Below are positions 1 through 5,594 of a stretch of 10,347 nucleotides of DNA, piece after piece. Within the stretch, counting starts at the first letter, position 1, and every line of letters begins with the position of its first letter. The notes under the pieces were generated by a model. It was given only the letters and a program-made list of their open reading frames with translations. It ran no database searches and was not told the DNA's origin. Source of the stretch: an uncultured Clostridia bacterium (lineage in GTDB: Bacteria > Bacillota > Clostridia > Oscillospirales > Ruminococcaceae). The translations under genes and the position numbers were made by a program. Location: assembly GCA_947385505.1 (NCBI GenBank), contig CANDLP010000044.1:1-10347 (forward strand), in the 5' to 3' direction.

Positions 1-1
1 G

Positions 2-187
2 ATAGCTTTGTATACTGTGGCGGCGGTGGTGTTGCAGTTTTGCGGGTTTATGGAGATTTCGGCAACGCTTACCACTTGTTGGTTCAGCTTTTGGACGGCG
101 GAAATTGCGGCGTTGGCGGCTATTAAGAGCGGGAAAGTGAAACATGAGAATAAGAAAAGCGATAATGAAAATAAGGAGGACGTTTGA
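2..187 (+). CDS. Small phage membrane protein, C-terminal part (5' end outside window)
   Basis: The reading frame is open from the first bases and stops with TGA at 185-187, giving about 61 residues. Two hydrophobic stretches are visible (starting IALYTVAAVVLQF and TLTTCWFSFWTAEI), followed by a very polar, lysine-rich tail. That layout suggests a small inner-membrane protein with a cytoplasmic tail. It sits directly before the holin, and its stop codon overlaps the holin ribosome binding region, so it is probably part of the same late prophage transcript. Small membrane proteins of unknown role are common just upstream of LLH-type holins in clostridial prophages. It could be a second holin component or a membrane anchor. 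The family is not recognised, and the N-terminus is missing. Confidence 0.55.
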   Translation: MALYTVAAVVLQFCGFMEISATLTTCWFSFWTAEIAALAAIKSGKVKHENKKSDNENKEDV

Positions 188-189
188 AA

Positions 190-504
190 ATGGATATTAC
201 ACCTGTTGTAAATGCGGTTATTGCGCTTGCGGCGGCGGTTATTACTGTTTTTGTGATACCGTGGATTAAGTCTAAGACTACGGCGGCGCAAAGGGAAGAG
301 ATTAACGCTTGGGTTAAAATCGCAGTTACTGCCGCAGAGCAGATTTATAAGGGGACGGGCATGGGCAAGGAAAAGAAAAAGTATGTGCTTGATTTTCTTG
401 CCGAGAAGAATTTGAAAATCGATGAGGAAAGCGTTGATTTAATGATTGAAAGTGCGGTTAAGAATATGAATCAGGCGTTCGGAAAGGAAGTGCAAAATGA
501 TTAA
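190..504 (+). CDS. Phage holin, LLH family
   Basis: A protein of 104 residues with one N-terminal membrane segment (about residues 5-26, rich in Ala, Val and Ile) and then a charged, helical cytoplasmic part with many Lys and Glu. This matches the LLH (phage_holin_6) holin type in size and layout. Holins of this kind form membrane lesions late in infection that let the endolysin reach the wall. The AAGGAGG at 173-179 lies 10 bases before ATG 190. A TTG at 184 in the same frame would add two residues but sits only 4 bases from the ribosome binding site, so ATG 190 is preferred. The gene overlaps the endolysin start by 8 bases, which implies translational coupling. Confidence 0.85.
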   Translation: MDITPVVNAVIALAAAVITVFVIPWIKSKTTAAQREEINAWVKIAVTAAEQIYKGTGMGKEKKKYVLDFLAEKNLKIDEESVDLMIESAVKNMNQAFGKEVQND

Positions 505-1285
505 GACAGGAAAAGAATTAGCAGAAGCGGTAAAGAAAATTGCCACAAGCTATAAGACGCTTTATGTAATGGGGTGCTTCGGTGCGCCCCTCAATGCCGC
601 CAATAAAAAGAGATACTGTACCAATCACAGCTATAATAAACAGCCTGCCCGCACCGCTATGATCAATGCGGCAAGCGCGGATACTTTCGGGTTTGACTGC
701 GTGTGTTTGATCAAGGGCGTCTTGTGGGGTTGGAACGGAGATAAAAATGCTGTTTACGGCGGTGCTAAGTATGAAGAAAAAAACAGCGGCGTTCCCGATA
801 TTGACTGCAACGACATGATGAACAGATGTTCTGAAATTTCAACGGATTTCTCTAAAATCGAAGTCGGCGAAGCTTTGGGTATGCAGGGGCATATCGGCGT
901 GTACATTGGTGACGGGCTTGCGGTTGAGTGCACGCCGTCTTGGAAAAACTGCGTGCAGATCACGGCGGTTGCGAATATCGGAAACAAGAGCGGGTATAAC
1001 GCCAGAAGGTGGACAAGGCACGGAAAACTGCCTTATATTACATATGACAGTACGGTGACTTCGAGTGCTTCCGCTGCAAAAGATAAGTACATTGCGGGTA
1101 CTACTAACGCGCCTGTTAATGTGAGGGAAACTGCCGATATTAACGGGAAGATTGTTTCTAAGCTGCCGAAAAGGACGGAGGTTAAGCTTACGGGGAAGAC
1201 GGTCAAGAACGGCGGGTATACTTGGGCGGAGATCCTTTATAATGGGAAAATCTGTTATTGCGACAAGCAGTGGATAAACGGTTAA
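497..1285 (+). CDS. Phage endolysin: NlpC/P60-like cysteine peptidase with C-terminal SH3 domain
   Basis: A protein of 262 residues. The N-terminal catalytic part (about 1-178) carries the papain-like signature of NlpC/P60 or CHAP enzymes: FDCVCL with candidate nucleophile Cys68, GHIGVYIG with His132, and AVEC with Glu144 as the likely third residue. A Ser/Ala/Thr-rich linker (about 184-203) leads to a bacterial SH3 domain (about 204-262; NAPVNVRE and TWAEILYNGK are typical). The SH3 part should bind the cell wall while the catalytic part cuts peptide bonds in peptidoglycan, releasing phage. There is no signal peptide, so export would depend on the upstream holin. The ATG overlaps the holin end by 8 bases, and a GGAAAGGAAG lies just upstream. 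A strong terminator follows. The broad class is secure; the exact bond cut cannot be read. Confidence 0.85.
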   Translation: MIKTGKELAEAVKKIATSYKTLYVMGCFGAPLNAANKKRYCTNHSYNKQPARTAMINAASADTFGFDCVCLIKGVLWGWNGDKNAVYGGAKYEEKNSGVPDIDCNDMMNRCSEISTDFSKIEVGEALGMQGHIGVYIGDGLAVECTPSWKNCVQITAVANIGNKSGYNARRWTRHGKLPYITYDSTVTSSASAAKDKYIAGTTNAPVNVRETADINGKIVSKLPKRTEVKLTGKTVKNGGYTWAEILYNGKICYCDKQWING

Positions 1286-1295
1286 TTTTTAAGCA

Positions 1296-1335
1296 GTTAT
1301 TTGCCCGTGTTTCAATCGGGCAAATAACCTTTTTT
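1296..1335 (+). terminator. Intrinsic terminator of the prophage lysis cassette
   Basis: A perfect 12-bp inverted repeat (GTTATTTGCCCG at 1296-1307, CGGGCAAATAAC at 1317-1328) has a 9-base loop and is followed by six T at 1330-1335. This is a textbook rho-independent terminator 10 bases after the endolysin stop. The T-run ends just before the methyltransferase ribosome binding site, so that gene is either read through or served by a promoter I could not see. Confidence 0.9.
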
Positions 1336-1351
1336 GAAAGGAGATTTTTCA

Positions 1352-2098
1352 ATGACAAACAGTCCTATTCCAAGAGTCGGCGGCAAAAAATTATTGCGCA
1401 GTGATATTTGCGGCAGGTTTCCGGACACAGGCAAATTCGATCGGTACATTGAAGTTTTCGGTGGTGCGGCTTGGGTACTGTTGTATAAGGACAAACACGC
1501 GCAGCTTGAGGTATACAACGACGCCGATGGCAATTTGGTAAATTTTATGCGCTGTATAAAATATCACAGCGGAGAGCTTCAGCGCGAAATAGACGGCTTT
1601 TACAACTCACGCGAGATGTTTTTTGACGCAATAGAACAGCTTAATTGCAGAGGCTTTACCGATATTCAGCGGGCGGCACGATATTTTATCAAGATCAGGC
1701 TTTCCTTCGGCTCAGGCGGAAGGCAGTACGGCTGCAGCAAAAAACCATTGCAAAAATCCGCCGATTATCTTTCATCGGTCAGCGAACGATTTCAGTCGGT
1801 GGTTATTGAACACAAGAATTATGATGATCTGATAAAGGTATACGATCGTCCAAAAGCTTTTTTCTATCTTAATCCGCCGTATTACGGAACCGAAGATATG
1901 TACGATGTGGTTTTCACGATGGACGATCATTTAAAATTAAATCAGCGTTTAAACAGCATTAAAGGATTGTTTTTACTGTCCTATAACGACGATCCTTTTA
2001 TAAGGGAGCTGTATAAGAATTTTAACATTGAGGCGGTTGAGAGAAACAATAATATGTCCAAAGGCAGCTACAAGGAATTATTGATAAGAAACTACTAA
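1352..2098 (+). CDS. Orphan D12-class (Dam-like) N6-adenine DNA methyltransferase
   Basis: A protein of 248 residues. The family signs run in order: N-terminal SPIPRVGGKKLL (residues 4-15, like SPLRYPGGK), SAM-binding motif I YIEVFGGAAWVLL (32-44), the NDADGNLVNF segment (57-66), and the catalytic motif IV NPPYYG (174-179). Such enzymes methylate the adenine N6 in short sites, often GATC. The target here cannot be read from sequence. The usual D12 motif is DPPY; this copy has Asn in first place. AAAGGAG at 1337-1343 sits 8 bases before ATG 1352, which decides the start over an in-frame TTG at 1334 lying inside the terminator tail. No partner endonuclease is nearby, so it is probably a solitary prophage methylase that protects phage DNA or changes host expression. 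Confidence 0.88.
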   Translation: MTNSPIPRVGGKKLLRSDICGRFPDTGKFDRYIEVFGGAAWVLLYKDKHAQLEVYNDADGNLVNFMRCIKYHSGELQREIDGFYNSREMFFDAIEQLNCRGFTDIQRAARYFIKIRLSFGSGGRQYGCSKKPLQKSADYLSSVSERFQSVVIEHKNYDDLIKVYDRPKAFFYLNPPYYGTEDMYDVVFTMDDHLKLNQRLNSIKGLFLLSYNDDPFIRELYKNFNIEAVERNNNMSKGSYKELLIRNY

Positions 2099-2128
2099 TG
2101 TTATTTTTTTTAAACCATATGTAACATA

Positions 2129-2147
2129 ATCCGTTATCGGATATGAT
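2129..2147 (+). promoter_or_regulatory. Possible promoter/operator of the XRE regulator
   Basis: A short inverted repeat, ATCCG-TTAT-CGGAT at 2129-2142, runs into a -10-like TATGAT at 2142-2147. No convincing -35 is visible 16-18 bases upstream. The site is 33 bases before the start of a small Cro-like repressor, so an autoregulatory operator overlapping a -10 is plausible. The arms are only 5 bp, so chance is possible. Confidence 0.35.
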
Positions 2148-2180
2148 TTAAACAAAATCACATTGGAAGGAAGTGGGCTT

Positions 2181-2372
2181 ATGAAAATAAAATTGAAACA
2201 GCTGCTTGAAAAAGCGGATATGACGCAGGCGGAGTTGGCGAGGGTGACAAATATACGGCCTTCGACTGTTTGTGATATGTATAACAATAACTGCGCTTTT
2301 GTTAAGCTGGAGTATGTCGAAAGGATTTGCGGGGCTTTATCATGCGAGGTTGGGGATTTGATTGAAATGTAA
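2181..2372 (+). CDS. Small XRE/Cro-CI type helix-turn-helix regulator
   Basis: A protein of 63 residues that is almost entirely one XRE-type helix-turn-helix domain. Residues 4-22 (KLKQLLEKADMTQAELAR) form the first helices with the typical TQAELA turn, IRPSTVCDMY (25-34) is the recognition helix, and CGALSCEVGDLIEM (50-63) is the standard closing helix, where such proteins usually read CxxLxxxxxDLxE. GGAAGGAAG at 2165-2173 lies 7 bases before ATG 2181; the in-frame TTG at 2163 is inside this ribosome binding site and is rejected. It presumably binds DNA as a dimer. An inverted repeat over a -10-like box upstream is a candidate operator. Its position between a phage methylase and a Spo0A-like domain suggests it controls this accessory module or prophage genes. 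The target is unknown. Confidence 0.85.
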   Translation: MKIKLKQLLEKADMTQAELARVTNIRPSTVCDMYNNNCAFVKLEYVERICGALSCEVGDLIEM

Positions 2373-2403
2373 AAAGCGTAAATTTAAAAGATAATAAAAA
2401 GAT

Positions 2404-2432
2404 TTGATTTTATGTCGAATTTGTGGTATTAT
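2404..2432 (+). promoter_or_regulatory. Sigma-A promoter of the Spo0A-like gene
   Basis: TTGATT (2404-2409), a 17-base spacer and TATTAT (2427-2432) make a good vegetative promoter, with a start expected near 2439. This places the first usable start codons at GTG 2456 or TTG 2465 and rules out the in-frame GTG at 2423, which lies inside the promoter. A perfect 0A-box heptamer sits in the spacer. Confidence 0.65.
2413..2419 (+). promoter_or_regulatory. Perfect Spo0A box (0A box) TGTCGAA in the promoter spacer
   Basis: TGTCGAA equals the core 0A-box consensus bound by Spo0A in Bacillus and Clostridium. It lies between the -35 and -10 of the Spo0A-like gene, where binding would be expected to repress. 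A second copy in the same orientation, with the same TA before it, is at 2315-2321 inside the XRE gene. A third (7935-7941) is in metF coding sequence and shows that a 7-mer match alone can be chance. Confidence 0.45.
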
Positions 2433-2464
2433 TAAACTATCAAAAGAAAAGACGGGTGAAATCA

Positions 2465-2860
2465 TTGGAAGCAAAACTCAACACAACAGAATATGAACAA
2501 GATATTGAAATAATAGTGACGGAGATCATTCAAAAATTGGGTATACCTGCTCATATCAGAGGATATCAGTATTTGAGGTACGCTTTGATTTTAAGCGTTG
2601 AAAACAGTGAGATGACAACCTCGGTTACAAAATTTTTGTATCCCGCTGTTGCCGAGAAATTCAATACAAGCTATAAAAACATAGCTTCAGGTATAAGCCG
2701 AGCTATAAAGCTTATTTGGGATAAAGGCAACGAGGAAGCACTGCGCTTCTGCTTTGGTGATAAAATATATATAAGAAAGGAAAAACCTACTAATACCGAG
2801 TTTATTGCTGCTGTTTCGGATATGCTGAGACTTAAGTTTAAAAGACTGAAACAAAAGTAA
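2465..2860 (+). CDS. Free-standing Spo0A C-terminal DNA-binding domain protein
   Basis: A protein of 131 residues matching the effector half of Spo0A over nearly its whole length: KLGIPAHIRGYQYLRYAL (24-41), SVTKFLYPAVAEKFNTS (53-69), RAIKLIWDKGN (79-89) and a closing KPTNTEFIAAVSDMLRLK (107-124). The receiver domain, with its phospho-acceptor Asp, is absent, so it cannot be switched by the sporulation phosphorelay in the usual way. The recognition helix differs: where Spo0A has SRVER, this protein has KNIAS (71-75), so it may bind another site. The start is uncertain. TTG 2465 has GGTGA just upstream and lies after the predicted transcription start; GTG 2456 is possible. A terminator follows directly. 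It may be a phage or accessory gene that interferes with sporulation or with Spo0A targets; that role is inferred. Confidence 0.85.
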   Translation: MEAKLNTTEYEQDIEIIVTEIIQKLGIPAHIRGYQYLRYALILSVENSEMTTSVTKFLYPAVAEKFNTSYKNIASGISRAIKLIWDKGNEEALRFCFGDKIYIRKEKPTNTEFIAAVSDMLRLKFKRLKQK

Positions 2861-2899
2861 AAATAATCGGCAGGAATTTGTTTCCCGCCGATTATTTTT
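2861..2899 (+). terminator. Bidirectional terminator after the Spo0A-like gene
   Basis: AAATAATCGGC (2861-2871) pairs with GCCGATTATTT (2887-2897), continues with GG/CC after one mismatch, and has a 9-base loop. Five T close the + side (2895-2899). The arm begins directly after the stop codon, and the opposite strand also ends in a T-run, so it can work both ways. Confidence 0.85.
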
Positions 2900-2917
2900 G
2901 TGCTTTGTTTACTCTGC

Positions 2918-2950
2918 AAAAAAAACGGCGAGTTTTTGAGGTTCGCCGTT
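2918..2950 (-). terminator. Minus-strand terminator facing into the prophage module
   Basis: AACGGCGA (2924-2931) and TCGCCGTT (2943-2950) form a perfect 8-bp stem with an 11-base loop. Read on the minus strand it is followed by a run of T (A-run 2918-2925 on +). It would stop leftward transcription coming from the lysS side before it enters the Spo0A-like gene. The + side tail is only moderately T-rich. Confidence 0.65.
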
Positions 2951-2990
2951 GATTTGTTGTTTTTGTTCAAGTTACACAAAATTTTGAAAG

Positions 2991-3020
2991 TTTTCCACAC
3001 TTTCAACAGGCTGTGGAAAT
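2991..3020. repeat. Inverted repeat of DnaA-box-like sequences
   Basis: TTTTCCACA at 2991-2999 differs from the DnaA box TTATCCACA by one base. TGTGGAAAT at 3012-3020 is a weaker copy in the opposite direction (two mismatches). They share an exact 8-bp inverted repeat, TTTCCACA-N12-TGTGGAAA. This could be a DnaA-binding pair, a relic of an origin-like sequence, or an operator. No dnaA, dnaN or rpmH gene is in view. Confidence 0.35.
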
Positions 3021-3023
3021 TTC

Positions 3024-3060
3024 GGGTTTTGCGTGTCATTTTTTTGGGTTTTGCGTGTCA
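3024..3060. repeat. 15-bp tandem direct repeat
   Basis: GGGTTTTGCGTGTCA occurs exactly at 3024-3038 and again at 3046-3060, with a period of 22 bases and a T-rich spacer. The last 8 bases (GCGTGTCA) recur at 3768-3775. The repeat lies just beside the DnaA-box-like pair and before the decayed gene. Confidence 0.6.
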
Positions 3061-3078
3061 GACAACAAATTGTGTCAA

Positions 3079-3574
3079 ATGATATTGACAAAATCAAAAT
3101 ATGATTTTACTTATAAGGGTGGTTTCAAGGAGTTTTTGTTTGAAATTGATAATGAAAGCAATATGTTTTATGAGCTGCATCACTCGCTTGATGTTACCAA
3201 GAAGATTATGTTGCCTGTTATATCGAATGCGGTTGACATTTTTTCAAGCATCAAGTGCTTTTTTAAAATGGGAATACCGTTAAGATTTGGTGAACAATTT
3301 GAATGTCTGCTGTTTCTTAAAACCTCAAAATATGCTGATATTTTCATTAACAGCCTACAAAAACGTGATGACGAGTATAAGGAAAAAATGAACCAACATG
3401 TAGAGGGGGTATACATCGGAAGGGTATGAAATAGAGCTTTGTAAAAGTCAAGAAGTTATACAACGTGAAGTATCACCTATTGATGAAGTGTATGCAAACC
3501 CCAATATATTAGCTGAATATATGGCAGAGCTTGAGAGGCGCAAAGCAATTAATATAGAAAAGTTCAGAACATAG
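3079..3574 (+). pseudogene. Frameshifted remnant of an unrecognised gene
   Basis: Two coding-like reading frames join end to end. The first runs from about 3079 to a stop at 3427-3429 and includes FTYKGGFKEFLFEIDNES and SKYADIFINSLQKRDDEY. The second frame, shifted by one base, opens at 3404 and continues to TAG at 3572-3574 with SPIDEVYANPNILAEYMAEL and ERRKAINIEKFRT. Removing one G from GGGGG at 3405-3409 fuses them into one polypeptide of about 165 residues reading NQHVEGYTSEGYEIEL across the join. The 5' end is also doubtful: no ribosome binding site precedes ATG 3079 or the upstream GTG 3013, so the gene may be truncated there. A TTGACA at 3085-3090 has no good -10. I do not recognise the family. 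A sequencing error in the G-run, or a phase-variable or programmed shift, would give the same picture. Confidence 0.5.
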
Positions 3575-3611
3575 GGTTTAGACATATAAAATATAGAAAG
3601 AAAGGTTTTTA

Positions 3612-3929
3612 ATGAAGACAATCTTTAAGAAAATTATTTCAATGTTGTTGGTGGTATCTTCAATAATGCTAACCGCCAGTGAAGCAAAGTTTAATTTTCA
3701 AAAACGGTTAATACATACTGTAGACCTTAAAAACTGTTGTTTACTATATAATCGTGAAGTAGTATTAGCGTGTCAAATAATAAAAAACAAAAAAGACCTT
3801 GGGAAGTGTTGTTCTCTCAAGGTCTTATACCAATCCTTTTTTGACCTTTGGGTATTAATCAGGTCAGATTGGTATTATTTACAAAATTTTGTGTTTCTTC
3901 ATATCTGCGCAAAGTCCTGCACCGTTTGA
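3612..3929 (+). CDS. Truncated secreted-protein ORF (signal peptide start, degenerate remainder)
   Basis: The first 25 residues form a convincing Sec signal peptide: KTIFKK positive start, hydrophobic core IISMLLVVSSIMLTA, then SEA as a cleavage site. AAAGAAAGG lies 6 bases before ATG 3612, and TATAAA (3585-3590) gives a weak possible -10. After about residue 45 the sequence no longer looks like a folded protein and runs through two hairpins (3793-3876) that appear unrelated to coding. The likely reading is a secreted-protein gene whose 3' part was lost or replaced by a small repeat element, so the product is probably non-functional. It lies 37 bases after the frameshifted remnant, with which it may once have formed an operon. 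No family is recognisable. Confidence 0.35.
   Translation: MKTIFKKIISMLLVVSSIMLTASEAKFNFQKRLIHTVDLKNCCLLYNREVVLACQIIKNKKDLGKCCSLKVLYQSFFDLWVLIRSDWYYLQNFVFLHICAKSCTV
3785..3826 (-). terminator. Likely terminator of the greA-lysS transcript
   Basis: AAGACCTTG (3793-3801) and CAAGGTCTT (3818-3826) form a perfect 9-bp stem with a 16-base loop. On the minus strand the stem is followed by a T-rich tract broken by one G (A-rich 3782-3794 on +). It lies about 180 bases beyond the lysS stop with no other minus-strand terminator of similar strength between, so it probably ends that operon. Confidence 0.6.
3827..3875. repeat. Nested inverted repeat next to the terminator, possible small mobile-element relic
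   Basis: ATACCAATC (3827-3835) pairs with GATTGGTAT (3867-3875). Inside it TGACCT (3842-3847) pairs with AGGTCA (3861-3866), leaving a 6-base bulge and a 13-base loop. It directly abuts the terminator hairpin, giving two hairpins in about 85 bases. There is no transposase, and I found no second copy in the window. It could be a MITE-type relic or a structured RNA end. From 3876 to the lysS stop at 4004 I see nothing else convincing. Confidence 0.45.
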
Positions 3930-4003
3930 TGTAATAATAACTATTAACCAATAAAAACGGCGTATTGCCAAGCTCTTAACTCCGCACAAACACGGACTTG
4001 CTC

Positions 4004-5551
4004 TTACTTTTCACTTGGCCTCATTGTCGGGAACAACAATACATCTCTTATAGAAGCGCTGTCAGTCAGCAGCATAACAAATCTGTCAAGCCCCATTCCC
4101 AATCCGCCCGTAGGAGGCAGACCGTATTCCAGCGCCGTCACAAAGTCCTCGTCCACCTGCGCATTTGTCCCGCCGGCTTTTTTCCTCTGCTCTACCTGTT
4201 TTACAAAGCGTTCCTTCTGATCAATAGGATCGTTCAGTTCCGAGAAAGCGTTTCCAAATTCGGAAGCATAGATAAAATACTCAAATCTTTCGGTAAACGC
4301 AGGCTCGTCAGGCTTTCTTTTTGCAAGAGGGGAATTTTCTACCGGATAATCGTAAATAATTGTAGGCTGTATCAGATTGTCTTCCACAAATTCCTCAAAG
4401 AAGGCAATAAGTACGTCGCCTTTTGCAGCAGTCTCGCTTACCTCTATGTTTTTCGCTTTGGCGGCTTGTCTTGCATCCTCGTCCGTTGCCCAGCTGTAAT
4501 AGTCAGCTTCGGCATACTTTTTAACCGCTTCGGTCATCTTCATACGCGTCCAAGGCTTACCTATTTCAATATCCGTTCCGCGGTAGGAAATAGTGTCGGT
4601 GCCGCAGATTTTTACCGCTATGGTGCGGTACATATTTTCAATCAGATCCATCATTCCGAAATAATCGGTATAAGCCTGATACATTTCAATAGATGTAAAT
4701 TCGGGGTTGTGGGTGGCGTCCATTCCCTCGTTGCGGAAAATACGCCCTACCTCATAAACCTTGTCAAATCCGCCCACTATAAGCCTTTTCAAATACAGCT
4801 CCGTCTCGATTCTCAGATACATATCTATATCGAGGGCGTTGTGGTGGGTAACAAAGGGACGCGCTGCGGCGCCTATCTCAAGAGTGTGGAGCACGGGGGT
4901 ATCAACCTCCACAAAGCCTAAATTATCCAAATAACTTCTTATTTCACGGAGTATCTTTGAACGAATAATAAAAGTGTCCTTTACCTCCGGATTGGCTATA
5001 AGGTCGAGATAACGCTTTCTGTAACGTTCCTCCTTGTCCTTTAATCCGTGCCACTTTTCCGGAAGGGGAAGAAGGGATTTTGACAGAAGCGTAATCTCCT
5101 TTGCGTGAACGGAGATTTCGCCCCTCTTTGTGCGGAAAACAAATCCCTTTATTCCCACGATATCGCCCAGATCCCACTTTTTAAATTCTTTAAAGCTCTC
5201 TTCTCCCACATCGTCTATTCTTACATAAACCTGCATACGATCGGAGGAATCGCGTATATCAATAAAATTGGCTTTTCCCATGTCGCGCCAGCTTGTGATT
5301 CTTCCCGCTATCGTGACCGTTTCGTTTTCGTATTTTTCAAATTCCGCCCGTATCTCGCTGTTTTTTATCGAAACAGGAAATTTGGTGATCTCATAGGGAT
5401 TTTTTCCTTCCGCCTTAAGCTGATTAAGTTTTTCGATCCTTATCCTGTGCTGTTCGCTGAGCTGCTCCATATACTGTTCTTCGGTAATTTCCGAAGCGGT
5501 TTCGGGAGCAATTACAGTGTTTTCCTTTATTTCATTCTGTTCCTTTGCCAT
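4004..5551 (-). CDS. lysS: Lysyl-tRNA synthetase, class II
   Basis: A cytoplasmic enzyme of 515 residues that charges tRNA-Lys with lysine using ATP; the length is normal for bacterial LysS. An acidic N-terminal helix region is followed by the OB-fold anticodon-binding domain (about 76-160, with VTIAGRITSWRDMGKANFI). The class II catalytic core then runs from about 175, with motif 2 GRIFRNEGMDATHNPEFT (269-286), ENSPLAKR (405-412), FGNAFSELNDPID (432-444) and motif 3 GGLGMGLDRFVMLL (482-495), and ends in LFPTMRP. The loop before motif 2 reads LEIGAAARPF where relatives usually have GGAAARPF, a small deviation. ATG 5551 has AAAGG about 11 bases upstream. The gene lies 43 bases behind greA and is almost certainly co-transcribed with it, an arrangement common in Firmicutes. 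Confidence 0.97.
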   Translation of the reverse strand: MAKEQNEIKENTVIAPETASEITEEQYMEQLSEQHRIRIEKLNQLKAEGKNPYEITKFPVSIKNSEIRAEFEKYENETVTIAGRITSWRDMGKANFIDIRDSSDRMQVYVRIDDVGEESFKEFKKWDLGDIVGIKGFVFRTKRGEISVHAKEITLLSKSLLPLPEKWHGLKDKEERYRKRYLDLIANPEVKDTFIIRSKILREIRSYLDNLGFVEVDTPVLHTLEIGAAARPFVTHHNALDIDMYLRIETELYLKRLIVGGFDKVYEVGRIFRNEGMDATHNPEFTSIEMYQAYTDYFGMMDLIENMYRTIAVKICGTDTISYRGTDIEIGKPWTRMKMTEAVKKYAEADYYSWATDEDARQAAKAKNIEVSETAAKGDVLIAFFEEFVEDNLIQPTIIYDYPVENSPLAKRKPDEPAFTERFEYFIYASEFGNAFSELNDPIDQKERFVKQVEQRKKAGGTNAQVDEDFVTALEYGLPPTGGLGMGLDRFVMLLTDSASIRDVLLFPTMRPSEK

Positions 5552-5594
5552 TGATGCAGTTACCTTTCATAATACTTTCTATATGCGGTATTCC

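Noticed and set aside
3061..3775. Transposon bounded by 8-bp GCGTGTCA target duplications
   Set aside because: The inner ends at 3061 and 3767 show no inverted repeats, and no transposase is present, so the repeated 8-mer alone is not enough.
2900..4003. tRNA, small RNA or CRISPR array in the long gene-poor stretch
   Set aside because: I looked for cloverleaf arms with a CCA-type end and for regularly spaced repeats and found none; the only repeat is the two-copy 15-mer.
3998..4921. Long + strand open frame opposite lysS
   Set aside because: It is the complement of the highly conserved catalytic part of LysS. The translation is Cys/Phe/Tyr/Arg-rich without any domain, and the start has no ribosome binding site.
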